NCBI GenBank assembly: GCA_937928295.1
Contig: CALEYY010000150.1
Location: 1-19,246, forward strand
From: an uncultured Moraxellaceae bacterium
Lineage (GTDB): Bacteria; Pseudomonadota; Gammaproteobacteria; Pseudomonadales; Moraxellaceae
Direction: 5' to 3'
Length of the DNA stretch: 19,246 bases
Numbering within the stretch: the first letter of the stretch is position 1; each line of letters begins with the position of its first letter. A program made the position numbers and the translations under genes. Shown here piece after piece: positions 1-7,062 of this stretch. Under the pieces are notes generated by a model, which was not told where the DNA came from, did no database searches, and worked only from the letters and a program-made list of their open reading frames with translations.

Positions 1-195
1 GTGTTGCGTTTCCTGCCAAGCAGCAGTCGCTTTGCTTTATCATGCAGCCATCGAAGCAGTCTTTGAAAACAGACTTCAACGGCAAGCGGCTCGCTAATAT
101 AGCAGCCATCTGCCGTCAAGGCCAATGGCTCCCTAATTAATAGAGAGCCAATGAGAGTAAAAGAGACTTTATCCGGCGTCAATACAGGACAGTTC
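1..195. other. Leader region upstream of rluC, no gene supported
   Basis: No reading frame with a credible start and ribosome binding site is visible on either strand. In related gammaproteobacteria this position separates rluC from a divergent rne gene, so the left part may hold the rne 5' leader; that is inference, since no rne coding sequence is in the window. A weak promoter-like pair for rluC is TTCAAC (75-80) and TATAGC (98-103), 17 bp apart. Confidence in that promoter is low. Confidence 0.4.
126..150 (+). repeat. Inverted repeat in the rluC leader
   Basis: TGGCTC at 126-131 and GAGCCA at 145-150 are perfect reverse complements separated by 13 AT-rich bases. The right arm abuts an ATG at 151 that is in frame with rluC, so a hairpin here would cover the ribosome binding region of that upstream ATG. 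The preferred rluC start at 196 would be left free. It could be an operator, a leader hairpin, or chance. Confidence 0.35.
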
Positions 196-1182
196 ATGTC
201 AGATTCACCCGCAATTCCCAATATATCGGCTGATGTACCGACCGATGCACCGACGGTCAAGATGCTCACCGTCGATGAAGCCTATGCCGGCCAGCGCCTC
301 GACAATTTCCTGATTACGGCGTTGAAAGGCGCGCCGCGCACGCTGGTCTATCGCATCGTGCGTACCGGCGAAGTGCGCGTGAACAAGGGTCGCGTCAAGC
401 CGGATTACCGCGTGCAGGCTGGCGACATCATTCGTGTACCGCCTATCCGCATGAGCGAAGAGAAGCCGGCAGCGCGCCCGACCACGAGCCTGCAGAAGCT
501 GCTGGCTGGGCGCATCGTGCACGATGAAGACAACCTACTGGTGGTGAACAAGCCGGCCGGGCTGGCGGTGCATGGCGGCAGCGGCATCTCCATTGGTCTG
601 ATCGAGGCTCTGCGGGCGTTGCGCCCGAATCAGACCGCGCAGCTGGAGCTGGTGCATCGTCTGGATCGCGACACTTCCGGCCTGATCATGGTCACCGGGC
701 ATCGCGGGCTGCTACGGGCACTGCACGGGCAATTGCGCGATGGCCAGATGGACAAGCGTTATGTCGCGCTGCTTTCGGGCCGTCTTAGTGGTGCCCAGCA
801 TCGTGTTGAAGCGCCGCTGCTGAAGGTCGAGAGCCCGAACGGCGAGGCTGTGGTGCGTGTATCGCGCGATGGCAAGGTCGCCATCACCATCTTTACCGTG
901 CTGGAGCGCTTCGCTGATGCCACACTGGTCGAGGCGCATCTGCTCACCGGTCGTACCCACCAGATTCGCGTGCACGCCCAGCATTTGGGCCATCCCTTGG
1001 TCGGTGATGACAAATATGGTCGTGACGATGTCAATGCGCGCTTCAAGGCCAAAGGCTTGTCGCGCCTGTTTCTGCACGCCCGTGACCTGCGCCTGACGCT
1101 GCCGTCAGGTAAGAAGCTGGCGCTGCACGCCGATCCGGATGATGACTTCGCTCGCGGATTGGAGGTTTTGCGTCGTGGCTGA
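196..1182 (+). CDS. rluC: 23S rRNA pseudouridine synthase RluC
   Basis: Converts uridines to pseudouridine in 23S rRNA (955, 2504 and 2580 in E. coli), acting in the cytoplasm during large-subunit assembly. The 328-residue product has an N-terminal S4 RNA-binding domain (about residues 34-80) and then the RluA-type catalytic domain. Its signature HRLDRDTSG is at 154-162, with catalytic Asp157, and the conserved segment TGRTHQIRVHAQHLGHP is at 251-267. Length is close to E. coli RluC (319). An in-frame ATG at 151 would add 15 residues. I prefer 196 because AGGA at 186-189 is well placed and the E. coli protein starts near here. The stop overlaps the next gene by 8 nt, suggesting translational coupling. 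RluA/RluD paralogues are less likely because of the S4 domain and the neighbours. Confidence 0.93.
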   Translation: MSDSPAIPNISADVPTDAPTVKMLTVDEAYAGQRLDNFLITALKGAPRTLVYRIVRTGEVRVNKGRVKPDYRVQAGDIIRVPPIRMSEEKPAARPTTSLQKLLAGRIVHDEDNLLVVNKPAGLAVHGGSGISIGLIEALRALRPNQTAQLELVHRLDRDTSGLIMVTGHRGLLRALHGQLRDGQMDKRYVALLSGRLSGAQHRVEAPLLKVESPNGEAVVRVSRDGKVAITIFTVLERFADATLVEAHLLTGRTHQIRVHAQHLGHPLVGDDKYGRDDVNARFKAKGLSRLFLHARDLRLTLPSGKKLALHADPDDDFARGLEVLRRG

Positions 1183-1858
1183 TGTGCTTATTGCGGGTGA
1201 AGAAGCGGCGCGGTTTGATCTGGTTATTTTCGACTGGGATGGCACGCTCATGGATTCGCTGGCGCAGATCGTGCGCAGCGTGAAGCTGGCGGCCATCGAC
1301 CTCGGCGTGCCTGAGCCCACCGATGCGGCTGCGCGCGATATCATCGGGCTGGGCTTGCCGGAAGCGATGCAGATCCTGTTTCCGCAAGTGCCAGTTGCCG
1401 AGCGCGATGCCTTGCGTCAGCGCTACGCACATCATTTCGTGGCCGGCGTGGGCGGGCACAGCCAGCCTTATGACGGTGCCGAGGCGCTATTGCAGCAGCT
1501 GCAAGGGCAGGGCCGGCAGCTGGCGGTGGCCACCGGCAAAAGCCGTCTCGGGCTGGATCGCGTGCTCGCGCATACCGGCTGGGGCGGCTATTTCAGCGCT
1601 ACCCGCTGTGCCGACGAGACGGCATCGAAACCGAATCCGCTCATGCTCAAGCAGCTGCTGCAGGAGCTGAATGTGCCCCTGGAGCGCGCCGTCATGATCG
1701 GCGATACGCACTACGATCTGGAGATGGCGCAGCGCCTGGGCATGGCGTCGATAGGCGTGACTTATGGCGTGCACAGCGGCGAGCGGCTGGCGCAGCATGA
1801 GCCGATTGCGCTGTGTCAGAGTATGTCCGAGCTGGCGACGACGCTGGCTGCGCTATAG
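1175..1858 (+). CDS. HAD-superfamily phosphatase, Gph-like
   Basis: A soluble 227-residue hydrolase of HAD subfamily IA, related to phosphoglycolate phosphatase. Motif I is DWDGTLMDS (nucleophile Asp20, acid/base Asp22), motif II is ATGKS (Thr120), motif III is Lys152 in SKPNP, and motif IV is GDTHYD with Asp177 and Asp181. The helical cap between motifs I and II (about 30-100) fits a C1 cap. The start is GTG at 1175: GGAGG at 1161-1165 lies 9 nt upstream, and the reading frame overlaps the end of rluC by 8 nt. ATGs further upstream at 1139 and 1142 would lengthen the overlap and lack this site. The same rluC-HAD pairing is known in Pseudomonas, but the substrate is not established; phosphoglycolate, a sugar phosphate or a nucleotide are all possible. 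Confidence 0.88.
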   Translation: MADVLIAGEEAARFDLVIFDWDGTLMDSLAQIVRSVKLAAIDLGVPEPTDAAARDIIGLGLPEAMQILFPQVPVAERDALRQRYAHHFVAGVGGHSQPYDGAEALLQQLQGQGRQLAVATGKSRLGLDRVLAHTGWGGYFSATRCADETASKPNPLMLKQLLQELNVPLERAVMIGDTHYDLEMAQRLGMASIGVTYGVHSGERLAQHEPIALCQSMSELATTLAAL

Positions 1859-1926
1859 TAGAAAAGGCAGATTAGATTTGTGCCTTGCGCGTGACGCAGG
1901 GCGAACCCGAATTTCAGGAGCAGGGC

Positions 1927-2904
1927 ATGTCGGATTGGACAAGCAGCCGCAGCAACGGGCCGCGTGACTGGGCATTGATTGAAGAGTTTCTCAAGGCGGA
2001 TCTGGAAGATCGTCGCCGGGCCCGGCGCTGGCGCTGGTTTCGTCGCTTGCTGCTGCTGATTATTCTGGCGGCGCTGGCGGTCAGCTTTCTCAAGGAAGAA
2101 AGCAGCAGCGCCGGCGCTTTCGGCCCGCACACGGCCGTGGTGGCGATCAATGGCGAGATTGCCGGCGACAGCCCGGCCAATGCGCAAAGCATCATCGATG
2201 CCCTGACGCTGGCGTTCGACAGCACCGACGCCAAGGCCGTGATCCTCAGCATCGATAGCCCCGGCGGCAGCCCGGTGCAGGCCGACGAGGTGTATCGCGA
2301 GGTTCGCCGCCTGCGCAAGCTGCATCCGGCCGTGCCGGTTTATGCGGTGATTGGCGATACCGGCGCTTCTGGCGCCTATTACATCGCCGTGGCTGCCGAC
2401 AAGATTTTCGTCAATCCATCCAGTCTGGTCGGCTCCATTGGCGTCATCATGCCCGGTTTTGGCGTGCCGAATCTGATGCAGAAGCTGGGCGTCGAGGATC
2501 GCACCCTGACCGCCGGCGAGCACAAGAACTTGCTGAGCCCGAGCCGTGCGGTGGATCCAGTCGAGCGCGAGCATGTGCAGGGCGTGCTTGATGCCGTGCA
2601 CCGGCACTTCATCGCGGCGGTCAAGGCCGGCCGTGGCACGCGCCTGAGCCAGAATCCGGAGCTGTTCTCGGGCTATTTCTGGAGCGGTGATCAGGCCATT
2701 GCTCTGGGTCTGGCAGATGCTGTCGGTTCCGTGGCCTCGGTCGCGCGCGATGTGGTGAAGCAGGACACGCTGGTCGATTACACGCAGGTGCCGAATCCGC
2801 TGGACTCTGTGCTGCGCCGCTTGGGCAGTTCGCTGGGCAAGTCGCTGGGCACCGCTTTTCAGAAAAGCCTGAGCGAAACCGCGCAGACGCCGCGCTTGCA
2901 GTAA
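1927..2904 (+). CDS. sppA: Membrane-anchored S49 peptidase, SppA type (signal peptide peptidase)
   Basis: A short-form (325 residue) SppA-like protease, which in this family cleaves remnant signal peptides in the inner membrane. A basic stretch (residues 28-40) precedes a single membrane segment at about 41-54, so the catalytic domain should face the periplasm. The Ser/Lys dyad is visible: Ser148 in GDTGASGAYY and Lys200 in AGEHKNLLSP. The 52-residue spacing matches Ser147/Lys199 of Bacillus subtilis SppA. The oxyanion-type motif DSPGGSP is at 110-116. The ATG at 1927 is chosen because AGGAG (1916-1920) lies 6 nt upstream; a TTG at 1885 in the same frame lacks support. Length is about half that of E. 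coli SppA, as in other single-domain homologues. It is separated by 68 nt from the HAD gene. Confidence 0.87.
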   Translation: MSDWTSSRSNGPRDWALIEEFLKADLEDRRRARRWRWFRRLLLLIILAALAVSFLKEESSSAGAFGPHTAVVAINGEIAGDSPANAQSIIDALTLAFDSTDAKAVILSIDSPGGSPVQADEVYREVRRLRKLHPAVPVYAVIGDTGASGAYYIAVAADKIFVNPSSLVGSIGVIMPGFGVPNLMQKLGVEDRTLTAGEHKNLLSPSRAVDPVEREHVQGVLDAVHRHFIAAVKAGRGTRLSQNPELFSGYFWSGDQAIALGLADAVGSVASVARDVVKQDTLVDYTQVPNPLDSVLRRLGSSLGKSLGTAFQKSLSETAQTPRLQ

Positions 2905-2944
2905 AGCAGCCTGCTGCAGCAAGGCGTTTGTAATAGCTGCTTTT
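2903..2944 (+). terminator. Possible weak Rho-independent terminator after the SppA gene
   Basis: AAAGCAGC at 2903-2910 pairs perfectly with GCTGCTTT at 2936-2943, and the right arm runs into TTTTCCTTT. The 25-nt loop is long, though it contains a smaller CTGC/GCAG hairpin, so the fold is not ideal. It lies just before the promoter at 2948 and would separate the rluC-HAD-sppA transcript from the yceD operon. Confidence 0.35.
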
Positions 2945-2947
2945 CCT

Positions 2948-2976
2948 TTGACAGGGCGTGGGTGAATCCGTATCAT
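2948..2976 (+). promoter_or_regulatory. Near-consensus sigma-70 promoter for yceD-rpmF-plsX-fab
   Basis: A perfect -35 hexamer TTGACA (2948-2953) is followed after exactly 17 bp by TATCAT (2971-2976), 5 of 6 matches to the -10 consensus. Transcription should begin at about 2982-2985. The yceD ATG is at 2986, so the message would carry almost no 5' leader (see findings). Confidence 0.75.
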
Positions 2977-2985
2977 CCCGCGCCT

Positions 2986-3525
2986 ATGTCAGAGACTCAT
3001 TCGCCGCAGTTGCTGCCGCATCTTGTTGATCCCGGCAAAATGGCCGAACAGACTGCACAGCTGGTGTTGCGTACGCCGCTGGCGGCGTTCAAGCGTTTGC
3101 GCGAAGTCACCCTGAGTGATGACGGCGATGTGAGTGTGCAGATCCGGTTTCATCGCGATCCTCGTGGTGTGCCCAACTTGCGTGGCTCGGTCAGTGCAAC
3201 GGTTGAGCAAACCTGCCAGCGCTGCCTGAGTGCCGTGAGTGTGCCGGTGCAGGCAGATGTGAATGTGTTTCTGCTGAACGATGAGGCGTATGCCGATCGT
3301 CTCAGCGAAGATGATGATTATGTGGTGTTCGGTGATGATCGTCTCGATCTCCCCGAACTCCTTGAAGATGAGCTGATCATGGCGCTGCCGCTGGTGGCGC
3401 GCCATGAAGACTGTCAACCGCAAGCGGCGTTGACAGTGTTGCCGGAAGCCGACGACGAGCCCATGCCGAAGAAAGAAAACCCGTTTCGTGTGCTGGCTGG
3501 CTTGAAGCCGTCAGACACGGAGTAA
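2986..3525 (+). CDS. yceD: YceD/DUF177 family protein (large-subunit rRNA accumulation protein)
   Basis: A 179-residue acidic protein of the YceD family, encoded next to rpmF in most bacteria and linked to accumulation of 23S rRNA; the mechanism is not established. The family CxxC motif is CQRCL with Cys77 and Cys80. The typical acidic LPELLEDELIMALPLV stretch is at 122-137 and the C-terminal NPFRVLAGLK at 165-174. The start at 2986 is favoured because PHLVDPGK lines up with the start of Pseudomonas homologues (from memory) and because the upstream promoter would initiate just in front of it. A GTG at 2962 lies inside that promoter. No Shine-Dalgarno sequence precedes 2986. First gene of the L32/fatty acid cluster; 56 nt to rpmF. 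Confidence 0.88.
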   Translation: MSETHSPQLLPHLVDPGKMAEQTAQLVLRTPLAAFKRLREVTLSDDGDVSVQIRFHRDPRGVPNLRGSVSATVEQTCQRCLSAVSVPVQADVNVFLLNDEAYADRLSEDDDYVVFGDDRLDLPELLEDELIMALPLVARHEDCQPQAALTVLPEADDEPMPKKENPFRVLAGLKPSDTE

Positions 3526-3581
3526 TGTGATTTAACCTGACTGCGGTGACGCAGCCGACCCAGTAAGTGCCGGAGTAGACC

Positions 3582-3764
3582 ATGGCCGTTCAACAAAACC
3601 GCAAGAGCCGTTCCCGTCGTGACATGCGTCGTTCGCATGACGCCCTGAATGGCCCGACCCTCAGCGTCGATCAGACCACTGGTGAATTGCACCGTCGTCA
3701 CCATGTGACCAAAGACGGTTTCTACCGTGGTCACCAGCTGTTTGGCGCGAAAGACGAGACCTGA
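3582..3764 (+). CDS. rpmF: 50S ribosomal protein L32
   Basis: Ribosomal protein bL32, 60 residues (57 in E. coli), a basic structural protein of the large subunit. The N-terminus MAVQQNRKSRSRRDMRRSHD is nearly the same as E. coli, and the central RRHHVTKDGFYRG is conserved. No cysteines are present, so this is the zinc-free form usual in gammaproteobacteria. GGAG at 3572-3575 lies 6 nt before the ATG. Usually co-transcribed with plsX, which begins 8 nt downstream. Confidence 0.97.
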   Translation: MAVQQNRKSRSRRDMRRSHDALNGPTLSVDQTTGELHRRHHVTKDGFYRGHQLFGAKDET

Positions 3765-3772
3765 TACGCGCC

Positions 3773-4819
3773 ATGCGTATCACCGTGGCGGTGGATGTGA
3801 TGGGTGGCGACCACGGTGCCGCCGTCACTGTCCCCGCCGCATTGCAGGTTCTGGCGCAACAGCCTGACCTGCATCTTCTCCTCGTAGGCGATGAAGGGCT
3901 GATAACGCCTCTCATCGCCTCCGTCGCATCTGCGCAGCGCGCTCGTCTGCAGATCGTGCATACCACCGAATTTGTCACCATGAGTGACAAGGTTTCCGTG
4001 GCTTTGCGCAACAAGAAACAATCTTCCATGCGGTTGGCCATCAACGCGGTGCGTGACGGTCAGGCACAGGCGTGCGTGTCTGCCGGCAATACCGGCGCGC
4101 TCATGGCCATCGGTCGTTTTGTGCTGAAGACGCATGCTGGCATTGATCGCCCGGCCATCATGACCGCCTTGCCGACGCAAACCGGCCATGCGCACATGCT
4201 CGACCTGGGCGCGAATGTCGATTCTGATCCGCATCATCTCGTGCAATTTGCTGAGATGGGTTCGCTGGTAGCTCAGGCGCTGGATGGCCACGGTCAGCCC
4301 CGTGTCGGTCTGCTCAACATCGGCGAAGAAGAGATCAAGGGCAACGATTTCATCAAGGCCACGCATGAGCTGCTGCGCGCTTCATCGCTGAATTACATCG
4401 GCTATGTGGAAGGCGACGGCATTTTTCATGGCGATGCCGATGTGGTGGTGTGTGACGGCTTCGTCGGCAATATCGCGCTGAAATGCTCCGAAGGTGTGGC
4501 GAAGATGATGGGCGCCAAGATCAAGGAACAGATCAATCGCAACTGGCTCACCAAGCTGCTGGGGCTGCTGGCTTATCCTATCTGGAAGGGTTTGAAGCAG
4601 GAAATGGACCCTGGTCGCTACAACGGCGCCAGCCTGGTCGGGCTCTCGGGCATCGTGGTGAAAAGCCACGGTAGTGCCCAGATTGACTCCTTTGCGCAAG
4701 CCTTGCGCGTGGCCATCAAGGAAGTCGAAAAAGACATCCCCGGCCTGCTTGCACGCCACTTCAGCGCCGCTGAAGCCGCCAGAAACGAGCTGGCCTTGGC
4801 AGCCGAGTCGTCAACTTAA
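3773..4819 (+). CDS. plsX: Phosphate acyltransferase PlsX
   Basis: Makes acyl-phosphate from acyl-ACP and phosphate, feeding PlsY in phospholipid synthesis; a soluble enzyme that associates peripherally with the membrane. The 348 residues match the family (about 350). Visible motifs are DVMGGDHG at 8-15, SAGNTGA at 103-109, LDLGANVD at 143-150, CDGFVGN at 227-233 and GLSGIVVKSHG at 290-300. The ATG is 8 nt after the rpmF stop with only a weak ribosome site, which suggests translation coupled to rpmF. Unlike E. coli, no fabH follows; fabD is next after 78 nt. Confidence 0.96.
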   Translation: MRITVAVDVMGGDHGAAVTVPAALQVLAQQPDLHLLLVGDEGLITPLIASVASAQRARLQIVHTTEFVTMSDKVSVALRNKKQSSMRLAINAVRDGQAQACVSAGNTGALMAIGRFVLKTHAGIDRPAIMTALPTQTGHAHMLDLGANVDSDPHHLVQFAEMGSLVAQALDGHGQPRVGLLNIGEEEIKGNDFIKATHELLRASSLNYIGYVEGDGIFHGDADVVVCDGFVGNIALKCSEGVAKMMGAKIKEQINRNWLTKLLGLLAYPIWKGLKQEMDPGRYNGASLVGLSGIVVKSHGSAQIDSFAQALRVAIKEVEKDIPGLLARHFSAAEAARNELALAAESST

Positions 4820-4828
4820 GACTATCCG

Positions 4829-4844
4829 ACGCGACTTTTCGCGT
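4829..4844 (+). repeat. Perfect inverted repeat between plsX and fabD
   Basis: ACGCGA (4829-4834) and TCGCGT (4839-4844) are exact reverse complements around a 4-nt CTTT centre. The 16-bp dyad lies 53 nt upstream of the fabD start. It could be a regulator operator or a small RNA hairpin attenuating read-through. The following bases (ACTTTTAGG) are too poor in T for a convincing terminator. Confidence 0.4.
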
Positions 4845-4897
4845 ACTTTTAGGCTACCCTCGCCAGCGTTCCCGATTTACTTCGCAAGGATTTTTCG

Positions 4898-5827
4898 ATG
4901 ACAACGGCATGGGTATTTCCCGGTCAGGGCTCGCAGGCCATCGGTATGCTGGCCGATCTGGCGGCTGAATTTTCGACAGTTCAAGAGACATTTGCCGAGG
5001 CTTCTGCAGCCTTGGGCAAGGATTTGTGGGTGCTAGCGCAGCAAGGCCCCGAGACTGAACTGAACGCCACCGAAAACACGCAGCCCTTGCTGCTCACCGC
5101 CGGCATCGCCGTGTGGCGCACCTGGCAGGCACAAGGTGGCGCAACTCCTCAATTTCTAGCCGGGCACTCGCTCGGTGAATACACGGCGCTGGTTGCCGCT
5201 GGCGTGCTGTCATTGGCCGATGGTGTGCGTCTTGTCGCCGAGCGCGGTCGCTTGATGCAGGCAGCCGTGCCGGCCGGGCAGGGTGCCATGGCCGCGATTC
5301 TCGGTCTCGATGATGCCGATGTTATCGTTGCCTGTGCCGAAGCGGCTCAGGGCGATGTGGTATCGGCGGTGAATTTCAATTCGCCCGGTCAGGTCGTGAT
5401 TGCCGGCAGCACCGCTGCTGTAGAACGCGCGATGGCGGCCTGCAAGGCAGCGGGTGCCAAGCGTGCCCTGCCATTGCCGGTGAGTGCGCCGTCGCACTGT
5501 GCGCTGATGCAGCCGGCGGCCGAGAAGCTGGCCATCCATCTGCAATCCTTGACCTTTAATACGCCTGTCATCCCGGTGGTGCAGAATGCGGCCGCGCGAA
5601 TCGAGGCTGATCTGGTTGGTTTGCAATCGTCATTAATTACGCAGCTGCACAGCCCGGTATTGTGGTCGCAGAGTGTGCAGTGGTTGGCTGAGCAAGGTGT
5701 GACGCGCTTTGTGGAAAGTGGGCCGGGCAAGGTGTTGACCGGCCTGAACAAGCGTATCGCCAAGGATGCCGAGCATGTGTCGGTGGAAACAGCCGAAAGT
5801 CTCAAAGCCGCACTGGCGCTGGTTTGA
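4898..5827 (+). CDS. fabD: Malonyl-CoA:ACP transacylase FabD
   Basis: Transfers malonyl from CoA to ACP, supplying the extender unit for type II fatty acid synthesis. The 309-residue length equals E. coli FabD. GQGSQ is at 9-13, the nucleophile Ser91 is in GHSLGEY, Arg116 binds the malonyl carboxylate, and His200 in SAPSHCALM completes the dyad (Ser92, Arg117 and His201 in E. coli). AAGGA at 4886-4890 lies 7 nt before the ATG. Next gene fabG follows after 33 nt. Confidence 0.97.
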   Translation: MTTAWVFPGQGSQAIGMLADLAAEFSTVQETFAEASAALGKDLWVLAQQGPETELNATENTQPLLLTAGIAVWRTWQAQGGATPQFLAGHSLGEYTALVAAGVLSLADGVRLVAERGRLMQAAVPAGQGAMAAILGLDDADVIVACAEAAQGDVVSAVNFNSPGQVVIAGSTAAVERAMAACKAAGAKRALPLPVSAPSHCALMQPAAEKLAIHLQSLTFNTPVIPVVQNAAARIEADLVGLQSSLITQLHSPVLWSQSVQWLAEQGVTRFVESGPGKVLTGLNKRIAKDAEHVSVETAESLKAALALV

Positions 5828-5860
5828 TAGCCTATAAATAGTCGATTCAAGGGCATGTAT

Positions 5861-6622
5861 ATGGAAAAGTCATTGCAAGGTTCATTACACGAGAAGGTCG
5901 CACTGGTCACTGGCGCTACTCGCGGCATCGGTCGCGCCATTGCGCTCACGCTGGGTCGCGAAGGTGCGATTGTGATCGGCACGGCAACCACTGAAGCGGG
6001 TGCTGTCAGTATTACGCAGGCGCTGGCCGAGGCGGGCATCGCCGGCCGTGGCGTGGTGCTGGATGTGGCCGAGCTGAGCAGCATCGAGGCGGTGCTGGAG
6101 CAGGTTGTCGCCGAGTTCGGCGCGCCGCTCATCGTCGTCAATAATGCTGGCATCACGCGCGATAACCTCATGCTGCGCATGAAAGAAGACGAGTGGCAGA
6201 CGGTGATCAATACCAATCTGACTGCCATCTTCCGCGTCACCAAGGCCAGCCTGAAGGGCATGACCAAGGCGCGCTGGGGCCGCATCATCAACATCAGCTC
6301 GGTGGTGGGCTCCATGGGCAATGGCGGCCAGGCCAACTATGCTGCCGCGAAGGCCGGTCTGGAAGGTTTCGGACGGGCGCTGGCGGCCGAGATTGCGTCG
6401 CGCAACATCACCGTGAACGCGATTGCGCCGGGCTTCATTGAAACCGACATGACGCAGGCGTTGCCAGAAGCACAACGCGAGAAATTGCTGACGCAGGTGC
6501 CCGCCGGGCGCTTGGGTCAACCACAAGACATTGCAGAGGCGGTGGCCTTCCTGGCATCGGAGCGTGCGGCTTACATCACAGGCACGACCTTGCATGTAAA
6601 CGGTGGGATGTACATGGCCTAG
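5861..6622 (+). CDS. fabG: 3-oxoacyl-ACP reductase FabG
   Basis: NADPH-dependent reduction of 3-ketoacyl-ACP in the elongation cycle; a short-chain dehydrogenase of 253 residues. The Rossmann motif TGATRGIG is at 17-24 and NNAG at 94-97. The catalytic set is Asn119, Ser147, Tyr160 and Lys164 (YAAAK), followed by the PGFIETDMT segment at 190-198. Two in-frame ATGs exist (5855 and 5861). The AAGGG at 5849-5853 leaves 7 nt to 5861 but only 1 nt to 5855, so 5861 is chosen. Position between fabD and acpP is the classical one, which separates it from other SDR enzymes. Confidence 0.95.
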   Translation: MEKSLQGSLHEKVALVTGATRGIGRAIALTLGREGAIVIGTATTEAGAVSITQALAEAGIAGRGVVLDVAELSSIEAVLEQVVAEFGAPLIVVNNAGITRDNLMLRMKEDEWQTVINTNLTAIFRVTKASLKGMTKARWGRIINISSVVGSMGNGGQANYAAAKAGLEGFGRALAAEIASRNITVNAIAPGFIETDMTQALPEAQREKLLTQVPAGRLGQPQDIAEAVAFLASERAAYITGTTLHVNGGMYMA

Positions 6623-6688
6623 ACCGGCCAGTCATCCGACACTTATAAACCTGAAATAACTACTTACGGTTTGCCGGGCAGGCGGTGC

Positions 6689-6717
6689 TTGCCACTCACA
6701 GGACGCTTCAATACACT
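6689..6717 (+). promoter_or_regulatory. Sigma-70 promoter for acpP
   Basis: TTGCCA (6689-6694) and TACACT (6712-6717) are spaced by 17 bp in the 136-nt fabG-acpP gap. Initiation near 6724 would give a leader of about 35 nt ending in the strong ribosome site AAGGAG. An extra acpP promoter fits the need for far more ACP than enzyme. No experimental support is available here. Confidence 0.6.
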
Positions 6718-6758
6718 TGCGGCGACTTGTCGGCAGTCCGACATCAAAGGAGATTAAC

Positions 6759-6998
6759 GTGAGCACGATCGAAGAACGCGTCAAGAAAATTGTCGCTGAA
6801 CAACTGGGTGTGAAGCTGGATGAAGTAACCAACGAAGCCTCATTCGTCGACGATCTGGGCGCTGATTCGCTGGACACCGTTGAGCTGGTCATGGCTTTGG
6901 AAGAAGAGTTCGAAACTGAAATCCCGGACGAAGAAGCAGAGAAGATCAGCACGGTGCAAACCGCGATCGATTACGTGACCGCGCACAGCAAGCAATAA
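6759..6998 (+). CDS. acpP: Acyl carrier protein AcpP
   Basis: A 79-residue acidic carrier that holds the growing acyl chain on 4'-phosphopantetheine, the central partner of FabD, FabG, FabF and PlsX. The attachment Ser37 is in GADSLDTVELVMALEEEF, which is almost identical to E. coli. The start is GTG at 6759 with AAGGAG (6747-6752) 6 nt upstream, giving the standard N-terminus STIEERVKK. An upstream in-frame ATG at 6717 overlaps the promoter and would add 14 unrelated residues. GTG is unusual for one of the most abundant proteins of the cell. Confidence 0.97.
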   Translation: MSTIEERVKKIVAEQLGVKLDEVTNEASFVDDLGADSLDTVELVMALEEEFETEIPDEEAEKISTVQTAIDYVTAHSKQ

Positions 6999-7001
6999 TT
7001 G

Positions 7002-7022
7002 CTGCGGTCAAGAAGACCGCAG
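7002..7022 (+). promoter_or_regulatory. Upstream hairpin competing with the acpP terminator
   Basis: CTGCGGTC (7002-7009) and GACCGCAG (7015-7022) form a perfect 8-bp stem around AAGAA. The right arm is also the left arm of the terminator at 7016-7044, so both cannot form together. It could act as an anti-terminator allowing read-through to fabF, or as a protective 3' hairpin. Confidence 0.55.
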
Positions 7023-7050
7023 GTACGCTGAGCGTATCTGCGGTTTTTTT
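7016..7050 (+). terminator. Rho-independent terminator after acpP
   Basis: 7016-7027 pairs with 7033-7044 in a 12-bp stem (one G-U) around the loop CTGAG, followed by a T tract reaching 7050. It starts 18 nt after the acpP stop codon and should limit transcription into fabF, giving acpP a short abundant message. Confidence 0.8.
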
Positions 7051-7062
7051 ATGTCTGCCTGT

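Noticed and set aside
1816..2976. 386-codon open frame on the minus strand opposite the SppA gene
   Set aside because: It lies antisense to a clear S49 peptidase, is rich in His, Gln, Arg and Ala as shadow frames are, and contains no recognisable motif.
5833..5838. TATAAA before fabG as a possible -10 element
   Set aside because: No acceptable -35 hexamer lies 16-18 bp upstream, and fabG is close to fabD in an evident operon.
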